Assembly (NCBI GenBank): GCA_949318235.1 | Contig: OX439128.1 | Location: 48,693,432-48,757,431 of the forward strand | Direction of reading: 5' to 3' | DNA length: 64,000 nucleotides | DNA from: Ecdyonurus torrentis | Lineage: Eukaryota > Arthropoda > Insecta > Ephemeroptera > Heptageniidae | Shown here: piece after piece, positions 55,301 through 64,000 of the stretch | How positions within the stretch are numbered: the first letter of the stretch is position 1 | Layout of the letters: every line of letters starts with the position of its first letter | Position numbers and translations under genes: made by a program | The notes under the pieces: model-generated | Seen by the model: the letters and a program-made list of their open reading frames with translations, nothing else | Told to the model about the DNA's origin: nothing | The model's database searches: none

Positions 55301-55432
55301 TAATTTTGCTTACGATTCAGTGATATAGAGCGTTCCTTTGCCGAGCTGCCGAGCGTTCAGGTGAGCAATCGTATCAGGTTGTTGATGACGAATGCCTTCA
55401 GTAGGATGCAAGAAACTGCTCAAAACTACCAT
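50210..55432 (-). CDS. CLNS1A: Methylosome subunit pICln
   Basis: Five exons on the - strand join in frame: 55432-55314, 54935-54790, 54066-53914, 52813-52715 and 50307-50210, giving about 204 aa (human 237). Conserved blocks are GIRHQQPDTIAHLNARQLGK, GTLYITESRVSWSD, GEGFSLEYPHISLHAVSRDL and CLYLMLDADVE of the PH-like domain, then TEIRFIPDDKGVLNLLFDAL and ECQTLHPDPEDSFSD, and the acidic C-terminal AQFEDADDF. pICln chaperones Sm proteins onto the PRMT5-WDR77 methylosome during snRNP assembly. The region between the PDPED block and the C-terminus is shorter than in mammals. The introns carry several MITEs and the hammerhead insertion. An AATAAA overlaps the sequence just after the stop. Confidence 0.96.
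50366..50562. mobile_element. Foldback element resembling family F
   Basis: Inverted ends TCGATGTTTACCC / GGGTAAGCATCGA and inner AAGTGAACGAACTACACTTT with its counterpart. Same architecture as the ATCGATGC elements but different repeats. It lies in the last CLNS1A intron, 59 bp from the exon. Confidence 0.75.
51411..51483 (+). promoter_or_regulatory. Internal Pol II-type promoter of the hammerhead element
   Basis: AACCAATCAG (51411-51420, CCAAT box), TATAAAA (51446-51452) and a TCAGT initiator (51479-51483) have canonical spacing. Transcription would begin near 51481, 56 nt upstream of the ribozyme. The block is GC-rich compared with its surroundings. Confidence 0.65.
51537..51581 (+). ncRNA. 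Hammerhead ribozyme, type I, minimal stem III
   Basis: All conserved core elements are present in order. Stem I 5' strand is GCCTTA (51537-51542). The core CTGATGA is 51543-51549. Stem II is GTCC / GGAC (51550-51553, 51562-51565) with loop TAGGTAAA. GAAA is 51566-51569. A very short stem III (ACC/GGT) follows, then the cleavage-site C at 51575. Stem I 3' strand is TAAGGC (51576-51581), fully complementary to GCCTTA. A distal CTCT/AGAG pairing (51527-51530, 51584-51587) can extend stem I beyond an internal loop. Such short stem III forms are known from Penelope-like elements and retrozymes and usually act as dimers. Activity is inferred. Confidence 0.93.
52256..52310. repeat. (TTC)n and poly-T tract
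   Basis: TTC trinucleotide repeat running into about 30 T. A second long poly-T lies at 52110-52143. Both are in the intron between CLNS1A exons 4 and 5. Confidence 0.9.
52945..53414. mobile_element. TTAA-flanked foldback family E, copy 2
   Basis: TTAAAGGGTTAGTCAACAATG at the left (first bases TTAA) and CACTTTAA at the right. Shares CCAAACCTACGTCACAACT, CTTGCTCTCACACTAG and CTTGATGATCACT with 25167-25620. Confidence 0.85.
53460..53670. mobile_element. Foldback element
   Basis: Inverted CAAATTTAGGCTTCCTGCAT / ATGCAGGAAGTCTAAATTTG, with CAAAGGGT / ACCCTTTG inside. It lies in the intron between CLNS1A exons 3 and 4. Confidence 0.8.
54184..54292. mobile_element. Mariner-like MITE, copy 1
   Basis: TACACCTCTGGCCAAAAGTT / AACTTTTGGCCAGAGCTGTA-type ends bounded by TA. 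The interior is GC-richer with GGCAACGGCGGCTGC. Confidence 0.88.
54354..54501. mobile_element. Mariner-like MITE, second family
   Basis: TACAGTCAACCAGGGTGAA / CCTGGTTGACTGTA ends with TA boundaries, and inner AATTGAAA / TTTCAATT. Confidence 0.88.
54555..54677. mobile_element. Mariner-like MITE, copy 2
   Basis: TACAGCTCTGGCCAAAAGTT and its exact complement at the other end. Interior GGGCAGCGGCGGCCGC. Same family as 54184. Confidence 0.92.
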
Positions 55433-55864
55433 TTTAATATTTAGCTGGCCTAATTTTAAAACAGATTGTAAATTTTTTAACTATGGAGTTTAATAAAAAT
55501 AAACAAACGTGAGATTGACGTTTTTGTCTTGTTGCGTTTTTAATGCCGGTGTTTATATTGCAATGTTGCCGGATTGACTAAAGCTTTCATTGCACATTAT
55601 TTCTTTATAATAAAGTTTATAAATATTTTATATTTAATAATATAATTAAATTTAAAGATAAATATTTTTTAAATTAATTTATATTTAAACTGCAAAAAAA
55701 ATTTTTATCTTTTTAAAATTAAAAATGTTCAATCTGACAATGCAGCAGTTAATTTTTCCGCGCAAAATATCCGAAACTTTCATATTAGACGCAGATTAGA
55801 GAACGACGACGGAGAGGACAACAAGCCCTCGTGCCGCTCGTGCGCGCCTCGTCATTGGTGTGTA

Positions 55865-56210
55865 TATAGGGTGTATATGCACTCACGTTTAAGTCTACGC
55901 CATGTTGGATCACTCAATAACAAGAGCGGTGTAGGAAAATAACTCATTTTCCCACTTTAAAAACACTATAATTATGCAATATTGCTGAGAGCATTTATTG
56001 ATACTGTATGTAAATATGTTGAATTATATAGAGCTAGGCTCAAGTATTTATATGTGCGAAAAATAAAACTATAAAAAAAAAAAAAAAAAAAATGAATTCC
56101 CAAAGAATATTCTTAAACAAAGTTTGTCCTATATGCTCAGCAATGTTATTTACTACTCCAGTACGGCCTCCAAGCGCATTAAATATGATGTCATGCGGAT
56201 ACACCCTATA
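55865..56210. mobile_element. MITE family C, copy 3
   Basis: TATAGGGTGTATATGC to GGATACACCCTATA. Interior shared with 21504 and 33205 (GCTCAGCAATGTTATT, ATGTTGGATCACTCAATAAC). Confidence 0.88.
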
Positions 56211-56437
56211 AAGGGTGTATGCGAATGACGTCATATTTATTGCGCTTGGAGGCCGTACTGGAGTAGTAAATAACATTGCTCAGCATAGGATAAACTTCAT
56301 TTAAGCCAATTTTCTTTGAGAAATCGGTTAATTTTTTGTTATGTGTTATTTTTCTCACATACTTGAGATACTAATTCAACATATTTCCAGCATCAATGCT
56401 CTCAAAAATATTACATAGTGTTTTTAAACTGGCAAAA
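56211..56437. mobile_element. MITE family C, copy 4, inverted and truncated
   Basis: Begins AAGGGTGTATGCG directly at the end of copy 3 and runs in the opposite orientation through GAATGACGTCATATTT, GAGTAGTAAATAACATTGCT and TTTTTAAACTGGCAAAAAG, then stops at a poly-T tract. It makes a palindrome of about 140 bp centred on 56211. Confidence 0.88.
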
Positions 56438-57595
56438 AGTTTTTTTTTTTTTTTTTAAATATTATTTAACATTATTCATTAGTTCATTACCTTTCGCCAG
56501 TTTTCTATGGCTTGTCGTTTGATTTTATTTATTTATTATAATTATTATTATATATTTTTTTATTATTATTATTGTTTTTGTTTTTTTAGAAATTTTATTT
56601 AAAAACTGTTATAATTATGTATATTATTTAAATGCAGTATATTTACTCACCCATTTTTATTTTCATGCGATATTTTGCTATAAAAATATTCTCAAGTGGC
56701 AATATATATTATATATTATATATTTTTGGAAGTCGCGGAATGAAATCAAGAGCTGCAACTTATGCATGTGGATGTGGGCATAGGAAAAGTTGCAGCCTGT
56801 GACATCATTTCGCGACCTTCACAAATTAATTAAAAATTCTTAATGAATTGAAAAATTAGAATTAGCATATCAGCATATCTATTGATTCAATAAGATAATG
56901 TCCTCTTTAAAAATATGCAATAAAATTACCCCTAACAGTTTTTAGCTATCCTCAATCTCGATATTTATTTGTTTATTTTATGTGTCAACTTCGGTCAACT
57001 TTCTTTGATGAAATACTAAACAAATTGTTTATGCATATTTTTTTATTAATAAAACATTTTTCTGTAAGGTGATTTCCAGATAATTCATGGGTTTTAGGAA
57101 TAGTAAACAATAAACTATTGTATTATTTTATGTATATTTAATATTTTACACGTTTTTGTTTTTTATACACACTATAATTTATATTCTTTTATTGGTTATT
57201 TTGTACTTAAATGAAAAACAATTCCATGAGGAAAAAAATTGACAAACACAAAATGGACAGTAAGCTTAAAAATATACATACGCTAAATTGCACTTAATTA
57301 AATAAATAATGTATTAAAATGCTTGAGTAAAACTTAAAATAATTCTATTGTAATTTCCTATATAAAAATATATACAAAAATAATAAAAATATTTCTACAA
57401 TTTTTAAATTTTACTCAATCTTATAAATAAAATAATTAAATATTATAGTCTACACATCCATTAAAATTAATGTTTTTCAATGTTACAAAAATTTAGCTAC
57501 CTTATAACTAAATTTTTACAGTACGCAATGAAAATATTAATTTCTGAGATCACCTAAAATCAAATTAATTTGATATGGGATCTTACATTTTATTA

Positions 57596-62715
<5,120 letters not shown>

Positions 62716-64000
62716 TATTAATAAAGAACACTTTGATTTATTCATCCATAATTTATTATAAAAAAAAATAAACACAATATAATAAATTGTTGTTGATGAT
62801 GATAATATGTTGTACTTTACAACAAGAAGAGTGACCTCTCAATTTAGCACCTCTTTAAGTGTTGACATTCGCTTTATTTATGTCTATTTTTCTCTCTTTC
62901 GCACTCGTTTAGTTGTCTTTCTCCCACTACTTTAGATATAAACAGGTGAAACACTCAAGATAGAAGGGATATATCTGCACTCCTGACTTTTGGATGCCAG
63001 AGCTTTATATGGTTGCTGAACATCTTCCTCCTACCTTACTTACCTCCCTTCCTTTTTTTTTTTTTTTTTTTTTTTTTTCATTATTATTTTTTTCCCCAAG
63101 TATCAACTTGATGAAGAATCATCATCATCATTTAATATGCCAACAATATTTTTTTCTTCTTTTTATCTATTTTTCAATAAATATTTTTTAAATAACGTAA
63201 TTTTTATTTTTAATTTAATTAATTATTCAATATACACTTGAGAAATTTAATATTTATCCCTTTAATGGTTTTTAATAAACGTTTAAAATATTTTTTATAC
63301 ATTATAAATAAATATTTTTTGTGTTTAAGTCATCATTTATACTTATTTATGACGTTTTTGAATGCGTAAAATAACATTTTTTTTTTGTGGCGGATTCAAA
63401 TATTAATTAGTAGTTGTTGTTTTTAAATTTGTTTCGAATACTAAAATTATTAAGAAATGCTATTAGGCTAATAGTATAACTAAAAAAATGATAGTATAAA
63501 TAGTCTGATAGTATAAATAAATAAACAAATTAAATTCATAGTTTTTTGTTTTCGTTTTTTTGAGTAATTTGAAATAAAATATGATTCTACTACCTATACA
63601 CTAACGTAGTTCGCAATAGCCCGCAAGTATACTGAAAAATTTATTAAAAAATTAGAGATAATGGATTACGTTTAAAAACTTATTCATACATATTAATACA
63701 CAAGTTATTACTGTATAATCATAATAATTCTTGTTAAGTATTATAATTCTTTTCCTGTGGAATTTTTTAATACACGCAATTACTAAAAAAAAAATCGTAC
63801 ATACATACATAACATAATAAGATGTAAGAAGAGAAAGAGGAATTTCCTAATTAACAAAATGAAAAATTACGAGAAGGTTCAGTTACATATAAATATAGTA
63901 TTATGTAACATTAGCATAACAAGGTGATGTTATTTTTCAAGGTCTTAATAATATCTTTTATAAATAATATGGAACCTATTTTTTTTTAATATGAAAAAAT
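62716..64000. other. AT-rich flank upstream of the peritrophin-like gene
   Basis: This should contain the promoter of the - strand gene. I see several TATA/ATAAATAAA-like stretches but no convincing core element. There is a poly-T run at about 63053-63079. I found no further gene to the window end. Confidence 0.5.

Larger units (their letters stand above)
55433..57595. other. Intergenic DNA between CLNS1A and the peritrophin-like gene
   Basis: No gene was found. Two family C elements in head-to-head arrangement occupy 55865-56437. The remainder is AT-rich with poly-A/T runs. A GC-richer patch around 55800-55860 upstream of CLNS1A may be part of its promoter. Confidence 0.5.

Overview
The window is AT-rich nuclear DNA from an animal, most likely an arthropod. 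The evidence is spliced genes with GT-AG introns, a secreted protein with six chitin-binding (CBM14) domains, an FMBP-1-type STPR protein, a SINE headed by a 5S rRNA-like sequence, and very dense short transposons and microsatellites. I cannot place it below phylum level. No bacterial or viral gene is visible.

Seven protein-coding genes can be assembled from exons with consistent splice phases. On the + strand: a Ser/Thr-rich protein of about 762 aa with weak TALPID3-like features (1849-11246), a PABIR/FAM122-type PP2A regulator (12198-15783), folliculin FLCN (22172-31465), and the kinetochore protein MIS12 (39174-47431). On the - strand: an STPR-repeat nucleic-acid-binding protein (36035-38485), the methylosome chaperone pICln/CLNS1A (50210-55432), and a six-domain peritrophin-like protein (57596-62715). 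The STPR gene and MIS12 are divergent across about 690 bp. MIS12 and CLNS1A converge. FLCN has a near-perfect CLEAR box and a CRE-type site about 180 bp upstream of its ATG. The first gene has an X-box-like palindrome and three CRE-type sites ahead of its inferred first exon.

Most of the remaining DNA is mobile. There are TTAA-flanked foldback elements, a 1.55 kb hAT-type element with a perfect 8-bp target duplication and a second hAT-type element nested inside it, Tc1/mariner-like MITEs, LINE 3' ends, two SINE types, and several families of long palindromes. The introns of FLCN and MIS12 are especially loaded.

The most interesting system is a non-autonomous element family that carries a complete type-I hammerhead ribozyme (51537-51581, + strand). 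It lies behind its own CCAAT/TATA/initiator promoter, in an insertion flanked by an 11-bp target duplication (50839-51804). A second insertion (45130-45690, 14-bp duplication) is an inverted dimer whose forward copy starts exactly at the predicted ribozyme cleavage site. The first insertion instead reads one whole unit through an intact ribozyme in circularly permuted form. Together they look like Penelope-like pLTRs or retrozymes inserted from self-cleaved RNA in one case and from uncleaved or circular RNA in the other.
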